64,000 nucleotides of DNA from JALNYB01 sp963676235 (GTDB lineage Archaea; Thermoplasmatota; Thermoplasmata; Methanomassiliicoccales; Methanomethylophilaceae). Positions within the stretch are counted from its first letter, which is position 1. Each line of letters starts with the position of its first letter. Both the position numbers and the translations under genes were made by a program. This document shows positions 45,138 through 54,411 of this stretch, piece by piece. The stretch lies in the NCBI GenBank assembly GCA_963676235.1, contig OY781044.1:930001-994000 (forward strand). The letters run 5' to 3'. Under the pieces are notes generated by a model that worked only from the letters and a program-made list of their open reading frames with translations, did not search any database and was not told the origin of the DNA.

Positions 45138-46784
45138 ATGAGAAGTGATGTCGTAAGAAAAGGAATCGAAAGCGCTCCAGCAAGAAGTTTACTGAGAGCA
45201 GACGGATTGACAGATGAAGATTTTGAGAAGCCATTTATCGGTATCGCAAATTCTTGGAATGAGATTGTCCCCGGACATATTCATTTGAATGAGATTGTAG
45301 AAGCTGTGAAACAAGGTATCATCGAAGCTGGAGGAAAGCCATTCGTATTCGGAGTCCCTGCAATATGCGATGGTATCGCGATGGGTCACAACGGAATGAG
45401 ATATTCGCTCATATCAAGAGAGGTTATTTCTGACTGCTGCGAGGTTATGGTAGAAGGTCACGCACTCGACGGATGGGTTGGAATCACGAATTGTGATAAG
45501 GTTACACCTGGCATGCTCATGGCAGCTGGAAGGATGAATGTGCCTGCACTCATGGTAACTGGTGGTGCAATGGAAGCAGGGCACAAGGGAGATGAGTCAT
45601 TAGATCTTCAGTCTGTGTTCGAAGCATTGGGTTCATATTCGGCAGGAAAAGTTGACGAAGAGTATGTGAAATCTATCGAATGTGCAGCATGTCCCGGAAG
45701 GGGAAGTTGTTCAGGACTTTTTACTGCAAATTCAATGGCTTGCCTTACAGAAGCATTGGGACTCAGTCTCACAGGTTGTGGAACATCTCTCGCAGTTGAT
45801 AAAAAGAAACTTGAGATTGCGAAAGCTACCGGAAAACGGATTGTAGAACTTGTTCTTAAAGATATTAAACCTCGCGACATTGTTACAGAGAAATCGTTCC
45901 ATAATGCAGTATGTGTAGATATGGCCATCGGTGGATCCACAAACACAGCACTTCATATTCCTGCTATTTCAAAGGATTTTGGATGTAATGTCACACTTGA
46001 TACATTTGATAAAATTTCAAGAGAGGTCCCACATATAACAAGTCTTAGGCCTGCAGGATTATTCACTATCCGTGATCTGGATAATGCTGGAGGAATTCCT
46101 GCAGTATTGAACAGGATCCAGAAATTTTTGGTGGACGCATCATCTGCAAGTGGAAAGAGCATACTTACAATAGCAAAGGAAGCGGTAGTCAAAGATGAGA
46201 ACGTTCTCAGGTCCATTGATAATCCATATCATGTGCAGGGAGGTATTGCCATTTTAAAAGGGAATATTGCACCTCAGGGATCTGTTGTTAAACAGGCAGC
46301 TGTAAGTCCAAAGATGATGAAATTCACTGGAAAAGCAAAGGTATTCGATTCAGAGAAAGAGGCAACAATGGCCATAACTTCTGGAAAGATTGTTTCTGGA
46401 GATGTCGTCGTTATCAGATATGAGGGTCCAAAAGGAGCACCGGGAATGCCTGAGATGCTTTCTCCTACAAGTTTGATCATGGGAAGAGGGCTTGGAGACT
46501 CAGTTGCACTTATTACAGATGGAAGGTTCTCAGGAGCTACCAGGGGAGGAGCAATCGGTCATGTTTCACCCGAAGCATATGAGAAGGGTCCCATTGCAGC
46601 ACTTCAGGATGGAGATATTATCGACATAGATATTCAGAAAAGGGTTCTTGAAGCAAGGATATCCGATGAAGAAATGAAGGCGCGTCTTGCCAAAGTCGTT
46701 ATCGTTGACCGTCCCGTCACCGGTGTACAGAAAAAATACAGACAGTTGGTCACCAACGGTGCCAACGGTGCGTATTTGGAATAA
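45138..46784 (+). CDS. ilvD: Dihydroxy-acid dehydratase
   Basis: A 548-residue iron-sulfur dehydratase of branched-chain amino acid synthesis. NCDKVTPGML and CPGRGSCSGLFTANSMACL carry the cluster cysteines; GRFSGATRGG is near the C-terminus. The open frame begins at 45015, but those 41 codons overlap the str terminator and are not family-like; MRSDVVRKG at 45138 is the conserved start. Confidence 0.95.
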   Translation: MRSDVVRKGIESAPARSLLRADGLTDEDFEKPFIGIANSWNEIVPGHIHLNEIVEAVKQGIIEAGGKPFVFGVPAICDGIAMGHNGMRYSLISREVISDCCEVMVEGHALDGWVGITNCDKVTPGMLMAAGRMNVPALMVTGGAMEAGHKGDESLDLQSVFEALGSYSAGKVDEEYVKSIECAACPGRGSCSGLFTANSMACLTEALGLSLTGCGTSLAVDKKKLEIAKATGKRIVELVLKDIKPRDIVTEKSFHNAVCVDMAIGGSTNTALHIPAISKDFGCNVTLDTFDKISREVPHITSLRPAGLFTIRDLDNAGGIPAVLNRIQKFLVDASSASGKSILTIAKEAVVKDENVLRSIDNPYHVQGGIAILKGNIAPQGSVVKQAAVSPKMMKFTGKAKVFDSEKEATMAITSGKIVSGDVVVIRYEGPKGAPGMPEMLSPTSLIMGRGLGDSVALITDGRFSGATRGGAIGHVSPEAYEKGPIAALQDGDIIDIDIQKRVLEARISDEEMKARLAKVVIVDRPVTGVQKKYRQLVTNGANGAYLE

Positions 46785-46792
46785 ACATTTCA

Positions 46793-46827
46793 GAGGGTTC
46801 ACAGCACTTTGCGTGAACTCTCGTTTT
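46793..46827 (+). terminator. Terminator between convergent ilvD and aroC
   Basis: GAGGGTTCAC (46793-46802) pairs with GTGAACTCTC (46813-46822) with one G-U pair, then GTTTTTAT. The T-run serves ilvD; the aroC stop lies in the same stretch. Confidence 0.65.
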
Positions 46828-47885
46828 TATAATCCTCTTTGAATCTGATCTGCTATCACCATTGCGGTAACTGCTTCTACAACGATCGCTGCCCTGGGAA
46901 CAATACACGGATCGTGTCTTCCTTGAATGATCAGTTTCGCATTTTCTGATTTTGTCAGATCAACAGTGTCCTGTTCTTTCCCGATCGATGGAGTTGGTTT
47001 GAAGATCGTACGGAAAACCATCGGCGCTCCATCACTCATTCCGCCGAGGATGCCGCCCATATTATTGGTCTTCATTTTGACACCATCATTGTAATAGAAC
47101 GGATCATTGCTTTGAGAACCTCTCATCTTAGCAAGTTCGAATCCTTTTCCGAACTCAATTCCTTTGCAGGCTGGGATCCCGAACACTGCTTTTGCGATTT
47201 CTGCATCGAGGGCTTCGAACCAGATACCTCCGAAGCCTATTGGAAGTCCAGTCGTTATGCATTCTATTACACCCCCAACGCTGTCCATATCTTTTGATGC
47301 ACTCAAGATCTCTTCAGTCATAGCATCATTAAGTGTTTGGTCACAAGCCCGAGTAGGATATTTTTTAGATATCTTTGCATCGGTAATGTTTCTTTCCTCC
47401 GTATCTTTCACGGATCCAATGGATCTTGTAAATGCTGAGGTCGTGATACCAAATTTCGAATTGAATTGTTTTACAATACTTCCACCTGCGACAATCGCCG
47501 TGGTAAGCCTTCCTGAAAATTGTCCTCCGCCACGTATATCATGTTCGTTGAATTTTACTAAAGCAGGAAGGTCTGCATGTCCGGGACGTGGTGTTTCGCT
47601 GAATTTAAGATATTTAGAGCCGTCAGTGTTCTGATTCGGGATCAAGAACAGTATAGGATTTCCATCGGTTTTTCTATCATATAATCCTTGAACGAACTCT
47701 ACCTTATCATCTTCTGACCTGGGGGTTCCGATGCCTGCAGACGGTTTGCGTAACTGCATATCTTCGGAGATAAGGTTTTCATCTATCGTCATTCCTGCTG
47801 GGATACCTTCCAAAATTCCTCCGATACAGGAAGAATGGCTTTTTCCAAACAATGAGAATTTTACCTTCTCTCCCAGTTGATACAT
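46827..47885 (-). CDS. aroC: Chorismate synthase
   Basis: A 352-residue enzyme making chorismate from EPSP with reduced flavin. Signature segments GKSHSSCIGGILEG, RPGHAD, DIRGGGQFSGR and RGSQSNDPF are present. The frame extends 36 codons upstream into aroA; MYQLGEKVKFS at 47885 is the family start, 2 bases after aroA. Last gene of the six-gene aro operon. Confidence 0.95.
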   Translation of the reverse strand: MYQLGEKVKFSLFGKSHSSCIGGILEGIPAGMTIDENLISEDMQLRKPSAGIGTPRSEDDKVEFVQGLYDRKTDGNPILFLIPNQNTDGSKYLKFSETPRPGHADLPALVKFNEHDIRGGGQFSGRLTTAIVAGGSIVKQFNSKFGITTSAFTRSIGSVKDTEERNITDAKISKKYPTRACDQTLNDAMTEEILSASKDMDSVGGVIECITTGLPIGFGGIWFEALDAEIAKAVFGIPACKGIEFGKGFELAKMRGSQSNDPFYYNDGVKMKTNNMGGILGGMSDGAPMVFRTIFKPTPSIGKEQDTVDLTKSENAKLIIQGRHDPCIVPRAAIVVEAVTAMVIADQIQRGL

Positions 47886-47887
47886 CT

Positions 47888-49147
47888 TTATTCCTCGATT
47901 ATTTTCATTCCTAGTATTTTCATTTGGTAAATGAATGCAGGATATGATACTGCACAGCACTCTGCATTCTCCATGGTAACAGGTCCCTCGCAAGAAAGTG
48001 ATGCAACCGCTGCCGCCATCATGATTCTGTGGTCGCCTTTGTTATCGATGAATCCCCCGGTGAGTTTTTCCTTTCCATGAATTATGCAACCGTCATCCGT
48101 TGCTTCTATGTCTGCGCCGATGGTTTTTAGCATATCTACTGTAGTTTCAATACGATTGCTCTCTTTTAGTTTAAGCTGTGGTGCTCCGTATAATCTGCTC
48201 GTCCCATGTGCGGTAGTGAGAAGTGTTGCAACAATCGGAAACAGATCAGGAACGGCTCCCATGTCAAATTCTATGGCTTTCAATGAACTCATCTCGACGG
48301 TAATATTGCGTCCGTCAATGTTCATTTTAACGCCAATCATTTTTAGGATATCAATGATGCGACGATCTCCTTGAGGATCTGCCATATCTAATGAAGTTAC
48401 AGTGATTTTGCCGTTAAGAGCTCCTGCGACAAGCATGAATGCTGCTGATGAGAAATCCGCGGGAATCTCAAAATCATGAGGTTTGTATCCAGAGTTTCCG
48501 TGTATTGAGTAGATGTTGTCATTATTTTCTGCGTAAGCTCCGAAGTTTTCCATCATCTTCATCGTGATATCAAGATATGGTTCTGAGACCATTTCACCTT
48601 TTATTACAATCTCGGAATCGGTAGAGAGCATAGGTGCTGTCATCAATAATGCAGTAATGAATTGAGAGCTTATTCCACCATCGATTGTAATCCTTCCGCC
48701 TCTATTATATCCTTTTACTGTGACTGGAGGTTTTCCATCGTTAGAAGTGCATTCTACACCGCATTGGCTCAACGCATCCAGAAGAGGCCCCATAGGTCTT
48801 TTTTGAAGTGATTCATCACCGGTGATCTCAACTCTTGTATTGAACATAGATGCAAGTCCTGTGAAGATACGCATAGTAGTTCCTGAGTTGTCTGTGTTAA
48901 TGACCTTAGTTGGTGCATGGAGTTTTCCTCCGTCGATAATGATCATGTCACCTTCGACAGTGATTTTTGCGCCGATGGCTTCACATGCATGGATCGTGGC
49001 TAGAGTGTCATTAGATAACAGGGCATTGGATATTATGCTGCGACCTTGAGCCAGAGATCCTAAGAATATTGCACGGTGTGTATAGCTTTTGGATGATGGA
49101 GGTGCGGCCACTCCTTCCAATTTTCCTCCGCAAAAACTTATTTTCAT
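47888..49147 (-). CDS. aroA: 3-Phosphoshikimate 1-carboxyvinyltransferase (EPSP synthase)
   Basis: A 419-residue enzyme. PPSSKSYTHRAIFLG at the N-terminus holds the substrate lysine, NSGTTMR near residue 88 is the PEP-binding motif, and LKESNRIETT is near 330. It overlaps aroK by 4 bases (ATGA). Confidence 0.95.
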   Translation of the reverse strand: MKISFCGGKLEGVAAPPSSKSYTHRAIFLGSLAQGRSIISNALLSNDTLATIHACEAIGAKITVEGDMIIIDGGKLHAPTKVINTDNSGTTMRIFTGLASMFNTRVEITGDESLQKRPMGPLLDALSQCGVECTSNDGKPPVTVKGYNRGGRITIDGGISSQFITALLMTAPMLSTDSEIVIKGEMVSEPYLDITMKMMENFGAYAENNDNIYSIHGNSGYKPHDFEIPADFSSAAFMLVAGALNGKITVTSLDMADPQGDRRIIDILKMIGVKMNIDGRNITVEMSSLKAIEFDMGAVPDLFPIVATLLTTAHGTSRLYGAPQLKLKESNRIETTVDMLKTIGADIEATDDGCIIHGKEKLTGGFIDNKGDHRIMMAAAVASLSCEGPVTMENAECCAVSYPAFIYQMKILGMKIIEE

Positions 49148-49980
49148 TTATTGGATCTCCTAGTGGTCGTTTTAATAACATTTGTAAGTTTTGTTCTTTC
49201 TAGGAATGATTCTGTTCTTCCTTTGTTAAGGATTATCGCTATCGCAGGCCCGGAACCAGACATACCTGCGCCCAGCGCCCCATATTGAAGAGCCATATCG
49301 GCAACAGAATTGTCAACACCGGATGTTTCGGCGATTATGTGACCATTCATGGTCATTGCCTTACACGGATATGTTTCGGCAAGGCTTAACGCAGTCTCTA
49401 TCAGAGGTGCGATAGCTTTCAATTTATCAATAGGAACCGTATGTTTTTTGATCTTCTCGTTTGGAACATATATTACCACATCCCAATCTTCGATATCTTT
49501 TTGGATTATGATCTTGTCTTTAGTGTTATCGGTGATGACAAGTCCTCCGAGCTGACATCCGCATGCATCATCAAATGAACCGGTCACAGTTACGCCGGCT
49601 TCTCTTGCACAGTTCACACCAAGTTTGATCATGTCGACTTCATTCATTGTGAATTTGTTTTCAATGAGAACAGCAGAGATTATGGCGTTGCAGGCAGAAC
49701 TGGAGCTCTTCAACCCTCTCGAGACAGGAATTTCCGAGTTGATCGTGAGTGTCCATCCTTTCGGTTCTTCTTTTCTCATCAATTTGTATGTTTCTCTGAC
49801 ACATATTTCTGCCATTTTGGTATCTTCGCTGGGGTCGTTTTTTATATAGACCATTCTAGAGATGCCTTCGATAGCGAATCTTGCTTCTGTTTTGAGATTC
49901 ACACCGATGGTAGCGCCTATGCCGACAGGCATTGCGTTTATGACTGTGATTGCTCCGTATGATATTCCTATCCCTGTCAT
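49144..49980 (-). CDS. aroK: Shikimate kinase, archaeal GHMP type
   Basis: A 278-residue GHMP-family kinase, unrelated to bacterial AroK/L. ATP-binding SRGLKSSSSACNAI lies near residue 96 and GAGMSGSGPAIAI near the C-terminus. The frame extends upstream into aroDE, but MTGIGISYGAIT at 49980 overlaps the aroDE stop as ATGA and is the family start. Confidence 0.93.
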   Translation of the reverse strand: MTGIGISYGAITVINAMPVGIGATIGVNLKTEARFAIEGISRMVYIKNDPSEDTKMAEICVRETYKLMRKEEPKGWTLTINSEIPVSRGLKSSSSACNAIISAVLIENKFTMNEVDMIKLGVNCAREAGVTVTGSFDDACGCQLGGLVITDNTKDKIIIQKDIEDWDVVIYVPNEKIKKHTVPIDKLKAIAPLIETALSLAETYPCKAMTMNGHIIAETSGVDNSVADMALQYGALGAGMSGSGPAIAIILNKGRTESFLERTKLTNVIKTTTRRSNK

Positions 49981-51290
49981 TCTAACACTCTTCTCATTAT
50001 TTCGAATTGATCTTTCTGACCTGTCCAAAGCTCGAACGAGGCAGATCCCTGACCGGCAAGCATATCTGTTCCCGAAACCGTTTTTGCTTTGACAGAAGAT
50101 GCTTTTGCAAGTATCGGCGTCTCATGGCCGTAGACCATGTCGAAGACAGTATGGTTCTTAGATATATGCTCTAACCTGATAGGGTATTCTCCGTTATCAT
50201 ACATTCCTATAGGTGTGCAGTTTACAATCAGATCATACATATTGATCGGAATCGAATTTCCGGGTTTATATTCACAATCGATATCATCTGCGAGTTTTTT
50301 TGCTGTTACGGAATTCCTGCCGGTTATTGTTACATGACATCCTTTCTTTCTAAGAATGAACGCGCAAGCTCTGGCTGCTCCTCCGGAACCTAGGATGAGC
50401 GCTCTTTTACAACTCGTATCAAAATGGGATATTTCCAATGCTTTTTCAATGCCTTTTATATCTGTATTATATCCTTTCAATTTACCGTTATCATTTACGA
50501 TAGTATTCACGGCGCCAATCGTTCTTGTATCATCATCAATGGAATCCAATTGTTCCATGATGTCTTGTTTGTATGGTATAGTGACATTAATTCCTCTGAT
50601 GTTGTATTCACGAATGACATCACATGCATTCTCTAGATTGTCAGAATCGAATTTCAGGTAGATCCCGTTGATCCCAGTGTTTTTGAACGCAGCATTATGC
50701 ATCGCAGGTGACATGGATCTATACAGTGGATGGCCGATCAATCCCGTGATCATGCAATCATCACCCAGTTCTTTCATCTGGGTCACGCTCAGTTGACCTG
50801 GTGCTGTAGGTTCTCCGACATATCCAAAAGTGAATTCATTTTCAAGAATGTTCTGTCTTATCCTGGTTATAGTTCCGAGTTCATTCATTCCGAGGATGAC
50901 ATGTCTTTTTTTCAGTGATGTTGCTACCTTCCATATATTATGGAGGTCCTTGAATGATTTAACTGAAAAGGCACCTTTAGAGATATCAGAATCCATCTTA
51001 TTCAGAATCGATGACATATCTTCTGCATCAGGTGTTCCTTCGAAATCATGATGGGAAGCCAAGATAGTAAGTTTCGAAGAAGGTCTTTTTTCCTCTCCGA
51101 TATCCAGCATTCCAGAATATCCATGTGGAAGAATGGAAAGATCGATATTTCCCCGATATGTAACAAGTAATTCTTTGTTCTTTATGTCGGGTATTTGACC
51201 TAAAAGGTCTAGACGTATCTCTACCATATCTGCTGATTGGATCCTGTCTTTTTCTGAACAGGAACTGAGGGATGCGCAAACTTTCATCAT
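49977..51290 (-). CDS. aroDE: Fused 3-dehydroquinate dehydratase / shikimate dehydrogenase
   Basis: A 437-residue fusion. Residues 1-~178 are a compact type I dehydroquinase with all catalytic parts: EIRLDLL, ASHHDFEGTP (His) and FSVKS (Schiff-base Lys), ending in the typical TAPGQL. Residues ~183-437 are AroE with SMSPAMHNAAF, INVTIPYKQ (Lys), GYNTDIKG (Asp) and LGSGGAARACAF for NADP. It performs steps 3 and 4 of the shikimate pathway. ATG overlaps the stop of the upstream gene. Confidence 0.93.
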   Translation of the reverse strand: MMKVCASLSSCSEKDRIQSADMVEIRLDLLGQIPDIKNKELLVTYRGNIDLSILPHGYSGMLDIGEEKRPSSKLTILASHHDFEGTPDAEDMSSILNKMDSDISKGAFSVKSFKDLHNIWKVATSLKKRHVILGMNELGTITRIRQNILENEFTFGYVGEPTAPGQLSVTQMKELGDDCMITGLIGHPLYRSMSPAMHNAAFKNTGINGIYLKFDSDNLENACDVIREYNIRGINVTIPYKQDIMEQLDSIDDDTRTIGAVNTIVNDNGKLKGYNTDIKGIEKALEISHFDTSCKRALILGSGGAARACAFILRKKGCHVTITGRNSVTAKKLADDIDCEYKPGNSIPINMYDLIVNCTPIGMYDNGEYPIRLEHISKNHTVFDMVYGHETPILAKASSVKAKTVSGTDMLAGQGSASFELWTGQKDQFEIMRRVLE

Positions 51291-52300
51291 ATCTCTCTGA
51301 TGGTCTCGTCTATCTTCATTCCGAAGTGACGTCCCCCCGACTCCAATTTGGCGAATATCTTATCGCCCTTTTTGATTTTAGAGACGGAGATGGAACCGTT
51401 TGGGCCAACCAGCTTTACGGTTTCGGCGTTCTGGAGGATGGTTGTGTATTTGTTTTTTCCATCAGTTGCTTCCAACAGTAATAAAGGTCTTTGTTCGATC
51501 TTGCATCTTCCGACGCTCGATGATCTTGTCTTTCCTTTGGAATTGACAAGTACCAACGGTTCTCCTGATTTAAGTTCGGAAAGGTATCTAGTCTTTCCTT
51601 CGGGACCTAGGATATATGCATGGACAGCTCCGGCATTGACTCTAAAGGGTCTGGCTGAAACGTATCCGTTGTCCTCGCTTTCTGATTGAACAAGGAATAG
51701 ACATGATGCTGTAGAACCTATGAGCATACCTTCGCCGGGGCTCATCATTGAGATTGTATCCACGCAGACCCTGTCGCCCATTTCGATTTTCTTGATAGAG
51801 ATGACATCCAAAGTATCAAGGGAGATATCAGCGGAGTTTTGACTGAGTTCTGAGAACTGTCTCACTTCATCGCCTGATCCGACATCGATGACGACTCCGT
51901 CCACACCTTTCTCAAGTGTATTGAGATAAAGTTTGGCCTGTTCTTTATCCGATGCACAGGCGAAGATCTTAGTCTCGGTCTTATGGAATTTGGCTATCAT
52001 GTTCTCTAGTGGAATGATGGTCCAATCGGAAGTACCTAGAATGACGGTTTTGCATTTTCCCGCAAGTGCCAATGCTTCTGTTTGATCGTCAGGATTCTTA
52101 AGCTCAACGAGTTTCACGTTTCCAGTGATCTCATTATCTGTGTTGTAAAGTAAAGTGACATTTCCGAATGATGAGAAATCAGAGTCCTCAGGCCTTACGA
52201 TAGCAGTGGTGATACCGCATTCCAAGGCATTTATGACAAGGTCTTTCCTTTCTGCTTTATCATCTAAGACATCAGCTCTTATCCAGAGTTCTTTGCTCAT
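51287..52300 (-). CDS. 3-Dehydroquinate synthase II (archaeal AroB')
   Basis: A 337-residue enzyme of the archaeal DHQ synthase II family, which oxidatively deaminates and cyclises ADTH to dehydroquinate with NAD. Recognisable segments are GVDGVVIDVGSGDEV, GSTASCLFLVQSESE, RPFRVNAGAVHAY and YLSELKSGE. MSKELWIRA at 52300 is the start; the frame upstream of it reads into the neighbouring gene. Confidence 0.93.
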   Translation of the reverse strand: MSKELWIRADVLDDKAERKDLVINALECGITTAIVRPEDSDFSSFGNVTLLYNTDNEITGNVKLVELKNPDDQTEALALAGKCKTVILGTSDWTIIPLENMIAKFHKTETKIFACASDKEQAKLYLNTLEKGVDGVVIDVGSGDEVRQFSELSQNSADISLDTLDVISIKKIEMGDRVCVDTISMMSPGEGMLIGSTASCLFLVQSESEDNGYVSARPFRVNAGAVHAYILGPEGKTRYLSELKSGEPLVLVNSKGKTRSSSVGRCKIEQRPLLLLEATDGKNKYTTILQNAETVKLVGPNGSISVSKIKKGDKIFAKLESGGRHFGMKIDETIREI

Positions 52301-52304
52301 GATA

Positions 52305-53099
52305 TCAGTTCCTGATGATCTTGTAGGCTTCTTCCACGGTCGCACCGTGGAGGACTATTTCGGAGATAGCTTTTGTCATATGCATGACATCCTTATGCTG
52401 GAACACATTACGTCCAATCGAAACACCATGTCCACCGGCTTGAAGTGAATCATAGACCATATTGAGTATGTCAAGATCAGATTTCATTTTGGGTCCGCCC
52501 GCTATGACCACCGGTGCTAATGCGCCTTTGACCACAGTCTTGAAGGAATCAATGTCTCCTGTGTAACTGCATTTTACGATATCTGCTCCGATTTCGGTTG
52601 CAACCCTTGCTGCATGAGCAATAGCCATAGGATCGTATGAATTTGTGATTGCGGGTCCGCGCGGGTATGCCATCGCTATGAGAGGCATTCCCCAGTCTTG
52701 GCATTCTTTTGATACTCTTCCAAGATCTCCAAGCATGTCCGATTCGGTCTCAGCACCAACATTGATGTGCACAGAGACTGCATCTGCACCGATTTTCAGT
52801 GCTTCTTCTACACTTGCCACTAGTACCTTACTGTTAGATGTTACACCAATGTCAGTTGAAGCTGATAGGTGGAGTATGAGTCCGATATCACGTCCGCTTG
52901 TACGGTGGCTAAAACGGATAAGACCCTTGTGCATGAGGACGGCCGTTGCTCCGCCGTTAGCTACATCATCAACAGTCTTTTTCATATCGATAAGTCCTTC
53001 GACCGGTCCAATAGATACGCCATGATCCATTGGAACGATGACACAGTTGCCCGAGGTCCTATCGACGATTCTTTCCATTCTTATGCTTTTTCCGTACAT
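52305..53099 (-). CDS. 2-Amino-3,7-dideoxy-D-threo-hept-6-ulosonate synthase (AroA')
   Basis: A 264-residue class I aldolase-fold enzyme starting the archaeal aromatic pathway. VPMDHGVSIGPVEGL, KCSYTGDIDSF (Schiff-base Lys) and VIAGGPKMKSD are conserved. MYGKSIRMERI at 53099 has GGAGATG upstream. First gene of the aro operon; divergent from tRNA-Ala. Confidence 0.92.
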   Translation of the reverse strand: MYGKSIRMERIVDRTSGNCVIVPMDHGVSIGPVEGLIDMKKTVDDVANGGATAVLMHKGLIRFSHRTSGRDIGLILHLSASTDIGVTSNSKVLVASVEEALKIGADAVSVHINVGAETESDMLGDLGRVSKECQDWGMPLIAMAYPRGPAITNSYDPMAIAHAARVATEIGADIVKCSYTGDIDSFKTVVKGALAPVVIAGGPKMKSDLDILNMVYDSLQAGGHGVSIGRNVFQHKDVMHMTKAISEIVLHGATVEEAYKIIRN

Positions 53100-53117
53100 T
53101 TTCAATCATCTCCAAGA

Positions 53118-53182
53118 ATTATCCCGAAAGATAATCCGTTGTTTCGTGATTGGATAGCTTATCTGAGCGAAAGATATATATT
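53118..53182. promoter_or_regulatory. Divergent promoter between the aro operon and tRNA-Ala
   Basis: GATATATATTTTG (53172-53184) is about 28 bases upstream of tRNA-Ala and is its likely TATA box; on the other strand it may also serve aro. A hairpin ATTATC-CCGAAA-GATAAT (53118-53135) lies in the aro leader. Confidence 0.45.
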
Positions 53183-53206
53183 TTGTTGCTAGTTCCCCTT
53201 CTTAGT

Positions 53207-53282
53207 GGGCTGGTAGATCAGCTGGAAGATCGCTTGCTTTGCAAGCAAGAAGTCGCGAGTTCAAATCTCGCCCAGTCCACCA
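53207..53282 (+). tRNA. tRNA-Ala (UGC)
   Basis: A 76-nt gene including an encoded CCA. Acceptor GGGCTGG/CCAGTCC contains the G3-U70 wobble pair that defines alanine tRNAs. Anticodon stem CTTGC/GCAAG holds loop TTTGCAA (anticodon TGC), and the T-arm is GCGAGTTCAAATCTCGC. The other two tRNAs in the window lack CCA. A recombinase relic reads into its 3' end from the other side. Confidence 0.96.
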
Positions 53283-53911
53283 TTTTGTCTGACTATACCT
53301 TGTTTCTGCCCTAATTTTGGACATTCCGGATTTTGCCTAGATATTTCTGAGAAATACCTATCATACAGAGTTGCCCCGTTGTTCAGGTCGTCCATCGTAA
53401 GCCCCAGGTATTTGACCGTGGTATTAACATCGGCATGACCGAGTAAGGAGGATATGGTCGCAAGGGGAACACCCGCTTTATACTACATCCGCGCACAAGT
53501 CCTACGGAGTGTGTGATTGGATACGGAACGTTCGATATCTGAACGAGCGCAGATATCTTTGACAAGATTGTCCGCGAACGTTTTAACTGGTTTATGAGTT
53601 CCACATCTCGGAATCATCAACAGAGGACTATCAGGAGATAGATAGGCAGAGATACTATTCCTGAAAGTCATCCAATCCGAAAAGACTATCAAAGAATCGT
53701 TCACGGAAGGCACTGTTTTTATTTTGTTCTCTTTTCCATGAACGATTAAATGACCTTTACAGACATCACCGAGCGTAAGATTGAGCATATCGAATCTGCG
53801 GAGTGCCAATCTCAATTTTAGATGAATTATTAATTTCTCGATGGGAGACATCGAGACTGAATAAATGTGAACTGCATATATATGAGAAAAGCAACTCACA
53901 TAAATTTTCAT
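53261..53911 (-). pseudogene. Tyrosine recombinase (integrase) relic with one in-frame TAG
   Basis: One frame runs 216 codons from ATG 53911 to a TGA inside the 3' half of tRNA-Ala, broken only by TAG at 53483-53485. The catalytic set is complete across the TAG: Arg in LALRRFDML, Lys in GKENKIKTV, HTLRR before it, LLGHADVNTT and the Tyr of TVKYLGL after it. The N-terminal core-binding domain is missing. Ending inside a tRNA is typical of integrated elements. It is either a decayed gene or one needing amber readthrough (pyrrolysine). Its ATG overlaps the stop of the upstream ORF. Confidence 0.82.
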
Positions 53912-54309
53912 TGAAAATTCAATGTGATGCTATCTTTGTTTAGAAAATCATTCCAATTCCAAATACAAGATTGGATGGGTACTTTATCTTTGATAAATGC
54001 AGTATAAACTCCGTTATTATGTTGTATAATGAAATTTCCATTTTTAAAAATTAATAAAACACCAAATCTGTTGAATTTAACCAAATCTTCAATCACCGAA
54101 TCAAACTCACAACAAAACGGTCTAATAACCTCGGAAGAATACTTATCATGTGCAACATCCGATGTTCCGCAAATCACTTTACTAAATTTACCATTTTCCA
54201 TTTTAGAATAAATAGTCATTTTTCCTGATTTATTTTTATTATTAGATGTTGTATGTTCCTGAATTTCAACACCAATTATATCACTCTTAGATAGCTGAAT
54301 TTCAACCAT
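53908..54309 (-). CDS. Orphan AT-rich ORF beside the integrase relic
   Basis: A 133-residue protein I do not recognise (MVEIQLSKSDIIGVEIQ...). It is hydrophilic, with mixed beta-strand character and no membrane segment, zinc site or catalytic motif. It is clearly more AT-rich than the flanking housekeeping genes, suggesting foreign origin. Its TGA overlaps the ATG of the recombinase relic. It may be cargo of the element that used tRNA-Ala. Confidence 0.5.
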   Translation of the reverse strand: MVEIQLSKSDIIGVEIQEHTTSNNKNKSGKMTIYSKMENGKFSKVICGTSDVAHDKYSSEVIRPFCCEFDSVIEDLVKFNRFGVLLIFKNGNFIIQHNNGVYTAFIKDKVPIQSCIWNWNDFLNKDSITLNFQ

Positions 54310-54366
54310 GAATAAGAATAGTTATAATCATTTAAATATTCAATTAAATGCAGGCTGTTATGTTAC

Positions 54367-54410
54367 ATAGATAGTTATCTATATGTACTCAAATAGATAT
54401 TCATCTATCT
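54367..54410 (+). promoter_or_regulatory. ArsR operator pair and promoter
   Basis: A perfect inverted repeat ATAGATA-GT-TATCTAT (54367-54382) is followed by a second, AGATA-TTCATC-TATCT (54395-54410), ending one base before the arsR ATG. TCTATATG at the end of the first repeat is a possible TATA box about 28 bases upstream, giving a leaderless mRNA that a bound repressor would block. Confidence 0.65.
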
Positions 54411-54411
54411 G

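Noticed and set aside
53383..53604. 73-codon frame in the integrase region as a separate gene
   Set aside because: It is an out-of-frame shadow of the recombinase; the conserved motifs lie in the other frame.
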